NCBI GenBank assembly: GCA_002689405.1
Contig: NZFZ01000047.1
Span: 4,799 to 13,464, forward strand
From: Gammaproteobacteria bacterium
GTDB lineage: Bacteria > Pseudomonadota > Gammaproteobacteria > Magnimaribacterales > AG-339-G14
Length of the DNA stretch: 8,666 bases
Direction: 5' to 3'
Shown: one piece after another, positions 1-6,731 of the stretch
Layout of the letters: every line of letters starts with the position of its first letter
Numbering within the stretch: the first letter of the stretch is position 1
Notes under the pieces: generated by a model
What the model was told of the DNA's origin: nothing
The model's database searches: none
The model's input: only the letters and a program-made list of their open reading frames with translations
Translations under genes and position numbers: made by a program

Positions 1-92
1 CAAATCACTCCAACCAAATCGTGTTTGGACTCATAGATAGTTTCAAGAGTTTTAAGAGCAATCTTCGGCGTAGCAGCAAATAAGATATTCAT
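1..92 (-). CDS. fmt: Methionyl-tRNA formyltransferase, N-terminal fragment (runs off the window)
   Basis: Formylates the methionine on initiator tRNA in the cytoplasm, using 10-formyl-tetrahydrofolate. Only the first 30 codons are present. They read MNILFAATPKIALKTLETIY and continue into a strand ending DLVGVI, which matches the first beta-alpha-beta unit of Fmt (family consensus roughly FAGTPxFA...L..L...HxVvxVxT). Here the usual GTP-x-F reads ATPKI, so the conserved Gly and Phe are replaced by Ala and Ile. The ATG at 92-90 overlaps the def stop codon by one base (TAATG), so translation is probably coupled to def. The identification rests on this short N-terminus plus the def neighbour, a classic pairing. 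The catalytic Asn-His-Asp region lies outside the window. Confidence 0.85.
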   Translation of the reverse strand, partial: MNILFAATPKIALKTLETIYESKHDLVGVI

Positions 93-589
93 TATTTCTG
101 TTTGACAATTTTATTTCTGATTCTTCTTCTTTTCAGTTCTGAAATATGATCAACGAATAATCGACCGTTGAGGTGATCAAGTTCATGCTGGACAACTTTG
201 GTCAATAATCCTTCGGGCTTAATTTCTTCTTTTTTTCCGTTTAGATCTTGATAAGAAAGTTTAATATCTGATGGTCTAGAAATTTTTTCAAAAAAACCCG
301 GGACACTTAAGCAGCCTTCATCGTAATCTTCAGTTTTAGAAGGATCCAAAATTTGGATTGCTGGATTGACGATCACTAAAGGTTCATTTTTTTCAAGGCT
401 GATGTCGATAACAGCTACTTGTTTAGCAACGCCAATTTGAGTTGCAGCCAGACCAATACCATTTACTGAATGCATGGTTTCGAACATATCATCCGTTAAA
501 GTTTTCAACTCTTCGTCAAAAGTTTCAACAGGCTTTGCTTTAATACGCAAATCTTGATCAGGAAATTTTAAAATTTTTCTTATTGCCAC
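92..589 (-). CDS. def: Peptide deformylase
   Basis: Metalloenzyme that removes the N-formyl group from nascent proteins at the ribosome exit. The 165-residue protein has all three family motifs: GIGLAATQ (44-51), EGCLS (91-95, metal-ligand Cys93) and QHELDH (134-139, metal ligands His135 and His139, catalytic Glu136). Length is normal (E. coli Def is about 169 residues) and the C-terminus is a short basic helix. The start is GTG at 589-587. An in-frame TGA lies four codons upstream (601-599) and only ATA, ACA and ATC lie between, so GTG is the first usable start, and the N-terminus aligns well with Def from there. No clear Shine-Dalgarno sequence precedes it. It is the first gene of a minus-strand def-fmt pair, and its stop overlaps the fmt start. 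In many gammaproteobacteria def and fmt are adjacent but fmt is downstream in the same way. Confidence 0.97.
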   Translation of the reverse strand: MAIRKILKFPDQDLRIKAKPVETFDEELKTLTDDMFETMHSVNGIGLAATQIGVAKQVAVIDISLEKNEPLVIVNPAIQILDPSKTEDYDEGCLSVPGFFEKISRPSDIKLSYQDLNGKKEEIKPEGLLTKVVQHELDHLNGRLFVDHISELKRRRIRNKIVKQK

Positions 590-650
590 GATTGTTATTC
601 AATTTATTTTTATCATCTGTAAAATAACATTTTAGTTAAGGAGATCAAAA
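590..650. promoter_or_regulatory. Divergent intergenic region between def and purE
   Basis: This 61-bp AT-rich gap must hold the promoters for both def-fmt (minus) and purE (plus). On the plus strand, TAAAAT (620-625, five of six matches to the -10 consensus) sits 16 bp after a weak TTCAAT (598-603). That would put a start site near 632 and leave a leader of about 20 nt. A strong ribosome binding site TAAGGAG (637-643) lies 7 nt before the purE ATG. On the minus strand I see only AT-rich -10-like sequence and no convincing -35. The function is inferred from gene orientation; the exact boxes are uncertain. Confidence 0.35.
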
Positions 651-1136
651 ATGAAAGTTTCAATTGTCATGGGTTCAAAATCAGATTTAGATTTAGCAAA
701 AGCTGCTGGAGAAATTCTAGATACACTCGACGTTCCATACACAATAAATATTTTATCTGCGCACAGAACACCAGAGCTATTGCATGCCCATATAGATGAG
801 GCCATAGCAGATGGAGTGAGAGTTTTTATCGGCATTGCAGGTTTGGCTGCCCACTTGGCGGGAAATGTTGCCTCCAAAACTACTTTGCCAGTTATTGGCG
901 TGCCGGGAGATGGCGGTCCTTTGAATGGATTTGATGCTCTTTTATCTACTGTGCAAATGCCTAAAGGCGTCCCAGTTGCAACGGTTGCCATTGGTAAAGC
1001 AGGGGCTATCAATGCAGGATATTTAGCTGCTCAAATGTTATCCACAGGCAACGAAGAACTCGCTGAAAAGGTAAAAAACCTCAGAGAAGAGCAAAAAGAG
1101 GCTTTAAAAAAGGAAAACGAGGAGCTTCAAAGCTAA
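651..1136 (+). CDS. purE: N5-carboxyaminoimidazole ribonucleotide mutase (class I PurE)
   Basis: Converts N5-CAIR to CAIR in de novo purine synthesis, in the cytoplasm and normally as an octamer. The 161-residue protein shows the class I signatures: MGSKSD (7-12), SAHRTP (36-41, with conserved His38), an AAHLAG loop (66-71), and the block VQMPKGVPVATVAIGKAG (101-118). The loop differs from the E. coli type GGAAHLPG: here it reads GLAAHLAG, so a Gly is Leu and a Pro is Ala. The C-terminus is a charged, Lys/Glu-rich helix of about 25 residues. Translation starts at an ATG with a strong AAGGAG site 7 nt upstream. The usual partner purK, which makes N5-CAIR, is not next to it. tsaC follows after 13 bp, so the two are probably co-transcribed. 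The class I assignment is confident. Confidence 0.96.
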   Translation: MKVSIVMGSKSDLDLAKAAGEILDTLDVPYTINILSAHRTPELLHAHIDEAIADGVRVFIGIAGLAAHLAGNVASKTTLPVIGVPGDGGPLNGFDALLSTVQMPKGVPVATVAIGKAGAINAGYLAAQMLSTGNEELAEKVKNLREEQKEALKKENEELQS

Positions 1137-1149
1137 ATTATCAAGGAAA

Positions 1150-1653
1150 ATGATTTATGCATACCCAACTGAGGGAGTTTGGGGTTTAGGCTGTCTGCCT
1201 GATTCAGAAGAAGATGTAAAAAAAATTTGTTTCCTTAAACAAAGAACCTTAGACAAAGGCTTAATTTTAGTTTCAGGTCATTTTTCTCATTTTAATCCTT
1301 ACCTATCACACTTGTCTGTAGATTTGATAAACAAAACGAAAAGTAAGTGGCCTGGAGCTCATACTTGGTTGGTTCCAGCAAACGATAATGTTCCTTCTTG
1401 GATAAAAGGCGATAGCGACTTTGTGGCTTTGAGACAAAGCGTTCATCCTTCAATTATCAAGCTCTCTGAAAAGTTAAATAGTGTTATCACATCTACTTCA
1501 GCTAACATTTCATCAGAACCCCCAGCAAAAAATGCTAAAGAAATAAGGAACTTATTTGGTGATGAGGTATCTATATTGGAAGGAGAACTTGGCGGGGCAG
1601 ATAAACCTACACCAATACAAAATTTAATAACTGATGAATGGATAAGAAATTGA
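1150..1653 (+). CDS. tsaC: Threonylcarbamoyl-AMP synthase (TsaC/YrdC family)
   Basis: Makes threonylcarbamoyl-AMP from threonine, bicarbonate and ATP, the first step of the t6A37 modification of ANN-decoding tRNAs. The 167-residue protein carries the YrdC signatures: YPTEGVWGLGC (5-15), the basic KQRTLDKGLIL stretch (30-40), SKWPG (65-69) and STSAN (115-119). It is about 22 residues shorter at the N-terminus than E. coli TsaC (190 residues) and lacks the helix that precedes the YPTE strand. The reading frame is open upstream only to about 1108 and offers no ATG, GTG or TTG there, so the short start at 1150 is forced. AAGGA (1143-1147) lies only 2 nt before this ATG, an unusually tight spacing. 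The gene overlaps aroE by 16 bp. In many gammaproteobacteria hemF lies between tsaC and aroE; it is absent here. The short length, rather than Sua5 length, argues for TsaC. Confidence 0.93.
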   Translation: MIYAYPTEGVWGLGCLPDSEEDVKKICFLKQRTLDKGLILVSGHFSHFNPYLSHLSVDLINKTKSKWPGAHTWLVPANDNVPSWIKGDSDFVALRQSVHPSIIKLSEKLNSVITSTSANISSEPPAKNAKEIRNLFGDEVSILEGELGGADKPTPIQNLITDEWIRN

Positions 1654-2486
1654 AACTCGCCGTAATAGGTAAGCCAATAGGTCACTCAAAGTCTCCTGAG
1701 ATTCATAAACACTTTGCCAATCAATTTGATGCAAAAATTGAATTCAGAAAAGACGAAGTAGCACCAGAAACTTTAGAAACATGGCTTGCTGACTTTTTTA
1801 AGGATGGTGGCAAAGGTGTTTCCATAACACTCCCGCTTAAAGAAGCAGCTTTAAATTATGCAGATGAAATTTCCGATCGGGCCAGACTTGCCTCAGCATG
1901 TAATGTCATTTATGCGAAAGATGAAAAGTTATTTGCAGACTGCACCGATGGATTTGGTCTAATCAAAGATCTACAGGAAAATATAAAAGTCTCTTTGAAG
2001 GATAAGAAAATATTGATTTTAGGTGCTGGAGGCGCTGCACGCGGAATTATTCCTTCCATTATTGAAAAAGATCCAGCAAGTCTGAAAATAGCCAATAGAA
2101 CCAAAAGCAAAGCTCTTTTTTTAAAGGAAGACTTAGAAGGCAAACTTGATTTGAAGGGAAAAAGCTTAACATTTGAAGCTGGCGGTCTTTCAGATGATTT
2201 TCTGCTAGCTGATTCTTATGATCTAGTTATCAACTCAACTTCAGTTTCAACACAAGCTGGAGAATCCATAGGGCTGCCAAAAGCCTTATTTTCAGGCACT
2301 AAGCTTGCTTACGATCTCTTTTATTCTGCTGAAAAAACAGTCTTCATGCAGGAAGCATTCGAGAAAGGAGCTGAAAAAGTATCGGATGGCTGGGGCATGC
2401 TGGTTGAGCAGGGCGCGGAGTCTTTTAGATTATGGACTAATCTTATTCCAGATACTTCTAGATTGCTTGAAAAGCCTATTGATTAG
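1638..2486 (+). CDS. aroE: Shikimate dehydrogenase (NADP+)
   Basis: Reduces 3-dehydroshikimate to shikimate with NADPH, step four of aromatic amino acid synthesis. The 282-residue protein has the N-terminal shikimate domain with GKPIGHSKSP (11-20; Ser17 and Ser19) and SITLPLK (62-68; catalytic Lys68), then ACNV (87-90; Asn89) and CTDGFG (102-107; catalytic Asp104). The NADP domain follows with LGAGGAARG (128-136) and NRTKSK (153-158), and then YDLFY (225-229), DGWGML (250-255) and Gln258. Some conserved positions differ from E. coli: the N-V-T-V-P-F-K motif reads S-I-T-L-P-L-K, NTDG reads CTDG, and NATSxG reads NSTSVS. The Lys/Asp pair is intact, so activity is likely. The ATG at 1638 lies inside the tsaC end. 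A TTG at 1650, overlapping the tsaC stop, would give MKLAVIGKP, which fits the family N-terminus at least as well. No strong ribosome binding site decides between them. Confidence 0.94.
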   Translation: MDKKLKLAVIGKPIGHSKSPEIHKHFANQFDAKIEFRKDEVAPETLETWLADFFKDGGKGVSITLPLKEAALNYADEISDRARLASACNVIYAKDEKLFADCTDGFGLIKDLQENIKVSLKDKKILILGAGGAARGIIPSIIEKDPASLKIANRTKSKALFLKEDLEGKLDLKGKSLTFEAGGLSDDFLLADSYDLVINSTSVSTQAGESIGLPKALFSGTKLAYDLFYSAEKTVFMQEAFEKGAEKVSDGWGMLVEQGAESFRLWTNLIPDTSRLLEKPID

Positions 2487-2537
2487 GGCTTATTCATATA
2501 TAATTCTTGCACGTAACGCCCACAAAAACTTTTTGAG
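2476..2537 (+). promoter_or_regulatory. Probable promoter of the cytochrome oxidase cluster
   Basis: The 51-bp gap after aroE contains a perfect -10 hexamer TATAAT at 2499-2504, within TATATAAT. The -35 is poor: CTATTG (2476-2481) has the right 17-bp spacing but few consensus matches, while TTGATT (2479-2484) is nearer consensus at only 14 bp. Transcription would begin near 2511, leaving a leader of about 27 nt. No Shine-Dalgarno sequence of normal strength is seen before the coxB ATG, only GAG directly adjoining it. A weak -35 with a strong -10 often goes with activator control, but that is inference. No terminator is visible after aroE, so read-through from upstream is possible. Confidence 0.5.
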
Positions 2538-3671
2538 ATGTATTTGAAAAAATTTATTCTGTGCCTCACGGCATTGTTCTTATCGCCTCTGTCTTTTTCG
2601 GCCTGGGACGATATCAATATGACCCCTGGCGTTAACGCCATTGCCCAAGAAATCTTTGGCTTGCACATGACCATCTTTTGGATTTGCGTCGTCATTGGTG
2701 CATTGGTTTTGGGTTTCATGGTTTTCCTGATAATCAAATATCGCAAGAAAGAGGGTGTTGAGCCTGCTGATTTTGATGACAACCCAAAATTAGAACTAAC
2801 CTGGACAATACTGTTTGCGGTCATTTTGGTTGGTATGGCAATTCCTGCTACTACAACCATGATCAAGGCTTACGATGATGAAGAGGGCGACATCAACATT
2901 CTGATCACTGGGCATCAGTGGAAGTGGCAATATGAGTATATGGAAGATGAGGTGAGTTTTTTCAGTAACCTTCTAACTTCTCTTGATGCAAGAAACAACA
3001 TCGCGCCAAAAACTGAAAACTATCTCTTAGAGGTTGACGAACCATTGGTTATCCCAGTCAATAAACGAGTAAGATTTTTAATCACTGCTAACGACGTGAT
3101 TCATTCTTGGTGGGTTCCAGATTTTGCCGTGAAACAAGATGCCATTCCGGGATTTATAAACACTGCTTGGACTTATGTCGATGAGCCTGGCGTATATCGC
3201 GGGCAATGTACTGAGTTATGTGGGGTCTACCATGGGTACATGCCGATTGTAGTGAAAGCTGTATCGGATTCTGAATACAAAGATTTCATTCAAGGAAAAA
3301 GGGATTTAAAAGCCCAACAAGCTCTTCTCACAGAAAAACTTTGGGAAACAGATGAGCTATTCGCGATAGGTGAAGAAGTCTACTTAAAAAATTGCGTGGC
3401 TTGTCATCAAGTTAACGGTGCGGGTATTCCACCAGTTTTCCCTGCTTTAGCTGGAAGTGAAATTGTCATGAACGATAAAGGCAGACAAGTAGAGATTTTA
3501 ATGGAAGGGGTTCAAGGTGCAGCGATGCAATCTTATGCAGAACAACTTACCGAAGTAGAAATTGCAGCAGTAATTACTTACACCCGAAAGGCATGGGGTA
3601 ACGACGCTGGAGGCGACGGCGAAATTGTCGTGCCTAAAGAAATTTTAGATTATAAAAACAACAAACTATAA
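2538..3671 (+). CDS. coxB: Cytochrome c oxidase subunit II with fused cytochrome c domain
   Basis: Accepts electrons from cytochrome c and passes them through CuA to subunit I; it is anchored in the inner membrane with its active domains in the periplasm. The 377-residue protein starts with a Sec signal (Lys4-Lys5, hydrophobic 6-20, cleavage near residue 21 or 22), followed by two membrane helices (about 45-68 and 86-108). The CuA cupredoxin domain has GHQWKWQYEY (125-134), His189 in HSWWVPDF, and the ligand set Cys224, Glu226, Cys228, His232 and Met235. A C-terminal class I cytochrome c domain follows, with CVACH (286-290) binding heme c and Met330 the probable sixth ligand before QLTEVEIAAVITY. 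All ligands are present. This fusion is usual for gammaproteobacterial aa3 clusters. It is the first gene of the cluster and has a weak ribosome binding site; coxA follows after 16 bp. Confidence 0.97.
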   Translation: MYLKKFILCLTALFLSPLSFSAWDDINMTPGVNAIAQEIFGLHMTIFWICVVIGALVLGFMVFLIIKYRKKEGVEPADFDDNPKLELTWTILFAVILVGMAIPATTTMIKAYDDEEGDINILITGHQWKWQYEYMEDEVSFFSNLLTSLDARNNIAPKTENYLLEVDEPLVIPVNKRVRFLITANDVIHSWWVPDFAVKQDAIPGFINTAWTYVDEPGVYRGQCTELCGVYHGYMPIVVKAVSDSEYKDFIQGKRDLKAQQALLTEKLWETDELFAIGEEVYLKNCVACHQVNGAGIPPVFPALAGSEIVMNDKGRQVEILMEGVQGAAMQSYAEQLTEVEIAAVITYTRKAWGNDAGGDGEIVVPKEILDYKNNKL

Positions 3672-3687
3672 AAAGGAGCTTTAAAAA

Positions 3688-5289
3688 ATGAGCGCAGTAA
3701 TAGAAGGACATCACGACGATCATCACCATGGTCCGGCCAAGGGCATAACCCGTTGGCTTTACACCACTAACCATAAGGACATTGGTTCGCTTTATTTGTG
3801 GTTCAGTTTCATCATGCTTTTCATTGGCGGAGCAATGGCTATGGTCATTAGGGCCGAGCTTTTTGAGCCTGGAAGTCAGATTGTCTCTCCAGAATTCTAC
3901 AACCAAATGGTCACCAATCATGGATTGATCATGGTATTCGGTGTAATCATGCCTGCTTTTGTTGGCCTGGCTAATTGGTTAATCCCAATGCAAATTGGTG
4001 CGCCGGACATGGCCTTGCCAAGATTGAATAACTTAAGCTTTTGGATTTTACCTGCTGCTTTTGGAGTTTTACTTGCTACTTTCTTTATGGAAGGTGGAGC
4101 GCCTAACTTTGGTTGGACTTTTTATGCGCCTTTATCAACTGAATACGCACCACCTACAGTAACTTACTTTATTTTTGCAGTGCACATTATGGGAGCTTCT
4201 TCCATCATGGGCTCAATCAATGTCATAACCACAATTTTGAATATGAGAGCGCCCGGTATGACTCTTATGAAAATGCCTCTTTTTGTCTGGTCTTGGTTAA
4301 TTACTGCTTACTTATTAATAGCAGTGATGCCGGTGCTAGCCGGGGCAGTGACCATGATGTTAATGGACATCCATTTTGGTACCAGTTTCTTCAAAGCCGG
4401 CGGCGGAGGCGATCCAGTTTTATTCCAACACATATTCTGGTTCTTCGGTCACCCTGAGGTCTACATCATGATTTTGCCAGCTTTTGGAATTGTGTCTCAT
4501 ATTATTGAAACTTTTTCTAGAAAGCCCATTTTTGGATATGACTCCATGGTCTATGCGATAGCTTCAATTGCTTTACTGTCTTTTGTAGTTTGGGCACACC
4601 ATATGTTTACTGTCGGAATGCCAATAGCTGGAGAACTATTCTTTATGTACTCCACCATGCTAATTGCAATCCCAACTGGAGTGAAAGTTTTCAATTGGCT
4701 TTCTACTATGTTCAAAGGTTCACTAACTTTTGAAACTCCAATGCTTTTTGCAATCGCATTTGTAGCATTGTTCACCATTGGTGGTTTATCAGGTTTGATG
4801 TTGGCAATTGCTCCAGCAGATTTTCAATATCACGATACTTATTTTGTTGTTGCTCACTTTCACTATGTATTGGTACCAGGCGCCTTATTCTCAATCATTG
4901 CCGCTGTATATTATTGGTTACCAAAATGGACCGGTTACATGTACGACGAATTTATGGGCAAAACTCATTTCTGGCTATCCTTTGTATCAGTAAATTTAAC
5001 TTTCTTCCCAATGCATTTCGTGGGACTTGCCGGTATGCCAAGAAGAATTCCAGATTATGCTATGCAGTTTGCTGACTACAACATGATTGTTAGTGTTGGA
5101 GCGTTTTTGTTTGGATTGTCACAGCTACTCTTTTTATATGTAGTTCTGAAAGCAATCTTTTACGGTAAAAAAGCCACTGGCCAAGTATGGGAAGGCGCAC
5201 AAGGTCTTGAGTGGACTTTAGATTCACCGCCTGCCTATCATACCTTTGAAACTCCTCCTAACTTAGAGGCTGGAGAAGCTAAAGGCTAA
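3688..5289 (+). CDS. coxA: Cytochrome c oxidase subunit I (heme-copper oxidase, A1 type)
   Basis: Catalytic subunit that reduces O2 to water and pumps protons across the inner membrane. The 533-residue protein has about twelve membrane helices. Visible ligands are His78 (heme a, in TNHG), His392 (heme a), His390 (heme a3, in VVAHFHY), and His255, His304 and His305 for CuB. Tyr259 is placed for the His-Tyr cross-link in HPEVY. Proton routes look complete: Asp107 and Asn114 at the D-channel mouth (APDMALPRLNN), Glu257 in HPEVY, and Lys333 of the K-channel in TGVKVFNW. The HPEVY glutamate places it in the A1 family, not the ba3 or cbb3 families. The cytoplasmic N-terminus is His/Asp-rich (EGHHDDHHHG, 6-15), a feature shared by gammaproteobacterial homologues. 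A strong AAGGAG (3673-3678) sits 9 nt before the ATG, the best ribosome binding site in the cluster. Confidence 0.99.
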   Translation: MSAVIEGHHDDHHHGPAKGITRWLYTTNHKDIGSLYLWFSFIMLFIGGAMAMVIRAELFEPGSQIVSPEFYNQMVTNHGLIMVFGVIMPAFVGLANWLIPMQIGAPDMALPRLNNLSFWILPAAFGVLLATFFMEGGAPNFGWTFYAPLSTEYAPPTVTYFIFAVHIMGASSIMGSINVITTILNMRAPGMTLMKMPLFVWSWLITAYLLIAVMPVLAGAVTMMLMDIHFGTSFFKAGGGGDPVLFQHIFWFFGHPEVYIMILPAFGIVSHIIETFSRKPIFGYDSMVYAIASIALLSFVVWAHHMFTVGMPIAGELFFMYSTMLIAIPTGVKVFNWLSTMFKGSLTFETPMLFAIAFVALFTIGGLSGLMLAIAPADFQYHDTYFVVAHFHYVLVPGALFSIIAAVYYWLPKWTGYMYDEFMGKTHFWLSFVSVNLTFFPMHFVGLAGMPRRIPDYAMQFADYNMIVSVGAFLFGLSQLLFLYVVLKAIFYGKKATGQVWEGAQGLEWTLDSPPAYHTFETPPNLEAGEAKG

Positions 5290-5290
5290 A

Positions 5291-5827
5291 ATGAGCAGTA
5301 TTAAAAAAAGCGTTTCGAAACTTTTTTTAGCAACGGTCGGAATGTTTTTGTTTGGTTTTGCCTTGGTACCAATTTATGACGTGTTCTGTGAGATCACAGG
5401 ACTAAATGGAAAAGTCACTGGACCTACTTTCTCCGAGTATGAAGATATCGGAAACCGTGAAATTAAAATTACTTTTACCACTACCAACAACAATGGTATG
5501 CCATGGTTTTTTGATTCAGATAGGTCTCAAATGAAAGTAAAGACTGGCGAGCAAAATTTAATGTCTTATGTCTTTACCAACACCACCGATAAGCCAATGA
5601 TTGCTCAGGCAATTCCCAGTGTTTCTCCTGGTAAAGGGGCACAATATTTTCACAAAACCGAGTGTTTCTGTTTCGAGCAACAATATCTTGAGCCTGGTGA
5701 GAGTATCTCGATTCCTTTGAAATTTGTCATTGATCCTGACTTGCCGGAAGATATTTCTTCTTTGGCATTGGGTTATACTTTGTTCGATATCACAAAAGAT
5801 CAAATGACTAAACAAGCGAGTAATTAA
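5291..5827 (+). CDS. ctaG: Cytochrome c oxidase copper-insertion factor Cox11/CtaG
   Basis: Delivers copper to the CuB site of subunit I; membrane-anchored with its copper-binding domain in the periplasm. The 178-residue protein has one N-terminal membrane helix (about 11-27) running into the conserved VPIYDVFCEITG (26-37, Cys33). The diagnostic copper motif CFCF lies at 125-128 (Cys125, Cys127), within the family block running from KTECFCFEQQ (122-131) to the PGES turn. The length is typical for proteobacterial Cox11. The gene starts one base after the coxA stop. AAAGG (5281-5285), 5 nt before the ATG, probably serves as its ribosome binding site and lies in the last coxA codons. It is unrelated to the Bacillus caa3-type CtaG that shares the name. 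Confidence 0.97.
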   Translation: MSSIKKSVSKLFLATVGMFLFGFALVPIYDVFCEITGLNGKVTGPTFSEYEDIGNREIKITFTTTNNNGMPWFFDSDRSQMKVKTGEQNLMSYVFTNTTDKPMIAQAIPSVSPGKGAQYFHKTECFCFEQQYLEPGESISIPLKFVIDPDLPEDISSLALGYTLFDITKDQMTKQASN

Positions 5828-5828
5828 T

Positions 5829-6731
5829 ATGAGTTCAGATTCTTCTTATTACGTACCTGAAAGTAGCAAGCTGCCAATATTCATGGCTTTTGGCTTGCTT
5901 CTGTTCGTTTTGGGCGCTGGTAGTACGATTAATGATTTGGGCAAAGAAAGTTCAAATTCTTATATCCTTCTAATGACTTCGTTTGCCGTTATTTGGGGAG
6001 TAATGTTTGTCTGGTTCAGCAATGTTATTAGTGAAAACAACAAAGGAATGTATAGCGACCAGCTCAACCAATCTTTTGTTTGGGGCATGGCTTGGTTTAT
6101 TTTTTCTGAAGTCATGTTTTTCTTTGCATTTTTCCTAGCACTTGGTTATGTCAGAATGTTTTCTGTGCCATGGCTCGGTGGGGAAGGCGAAAAAGCGATA
6201 ACAAATATTTTATGGCCAGCTTTCGAGGCAACCTGGCCGGTCATGGTAACTCCTGACAACGAAACTTTTCCTGGAGCTGAAAAAAACATGAATATGCCAG
6301 GGATAACGAAACTGCATACTTGGTTGCCTTTCTGGAATACTTTGTGTTTGGTGACTTCAAGCGGAACCATTGCTTTGGCTGAGGCGGCGCTTAAAAAAGG
6401 CAAACGCGCAGCTTTCAAAAGCTGGATGGTGGTAACAATTTCCTTAGGTTTTATTTTCGTATTCTTGCAAGGCTTAGAGTATTACGAAGCATATGCGCAC
6501 ATGGGTCTAACCTTAGGCGCAGGTATTTATGGTACGACTTTCTTTTTGCTTACCGGATTTCATGGTTTTCATGTTTGCTTAGGAGCAATCATCTTAACAA
6601 TCATGACTATACGAGGCTTTGGTGGCGCTTTTTCTGAACACGATCACTTTGGCTTAGCCGCCGGATCTTGGTATTGGCATTTTGTGGATGTTGTTTGGAT
6701 CTTTTTGGTACTAGTAGTTTATGTGTTTTAA
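5829..6731 (+). CDS. coxC: Cytochrome c oxidase subunit III
   Basis: Core membrane subunit that stabilises subunit I and supports proton uptake; it has no redox metal. The 300-residue protein has about seven hydrophobic helices. Family marks are WFIFSEVMFFFAFF (89-102, conserved Glu94), LTGFHGFHV (241-249) and the terminal WYWHFVDVVWIFL (281-293). A loop of about 50 residues between helices (roughly 115-165, rich in Trp, Pro and Gly) matches the extended loop known from gammaproteobacterial subunit III. The gene begins one base after the cox11 stop, with only a weak GAG (5818-5820) as a ribosome binding site. Its stop overlaps by 3 bases the stop codon region of the convergent DUF2909 gene. 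Confidence 0.98.
   Translation: MSSDSSYYVPESSKLPIFMAFGLLLFVLGAGSTINDLGKESSNSYILLMTSFAVIWGVMFVWFSNVISENNKGMYSDQLNQSFVWGMAWFIFSEVMFFFAFFLALGYVRMFSVPWLGGEGEKAITNILWPAFEATWPVMVTPDNETFPGAEKNMNMPGITKLHTWLPFWNTLCLVTSSGTIALAEAALKKGKRAAFKSWMVVTISLGFIFVFLQGLEYYEAYAHMGLTLGAGIYGTTFFLLTGFHGFHVCLGAIILTIMTIRGFGGAFSEHDHFGLAAGSWYWHFVDVVWIFLVLVVYVF

Noticed and set aside
632..1012. Open frame on the minus strand opposite purE
   Set aside because: Antisense to a well-conserved enzyme; its Pro/Ala/Thr-rich composition is a shadow of the purE codons.
2305..2547. Plus-strand frame spanning the aroE end and the promoter gap
   Set aside because: Mostly an alternative frame of aroE, with no recognisable domain, and it runs through the cox promoter region.
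2538..2570. Lipoprotein signal at Cys9 of CoxB
   Set aside because: The residues before the Cys (FIL) do not form a lipobox and the hydrophobic segment continues past it; an ordinary Sec signal fits.
2627..2640. 14-bp perfect palindrome TGGCGTTAACGCCA within coxB, with a similar TAACGCC half at 2514-2520
   Set aside because: About 0.5 such palindromes are expected by chance in a window this size (8666/4^7), and it lies in conserved coding sequence, so an operator is not supported.
2483..2866. Minus-strand frame opposite the coxB start
   Set aside because: Antisense to the signal peptide and membrane helices of coxB; no domain or ribosome binding site.
3634..3921. Minus-strand frame across the coxB/coxA junction
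   Set aside because: Low-complexity shadow of the coxA N-terminus and its His-rich codons.
5558..5815. Minus-strand frame opposite cox11
   Set aside because: Antisense shadow of a conserved gene, with no start signals or family resemblance.
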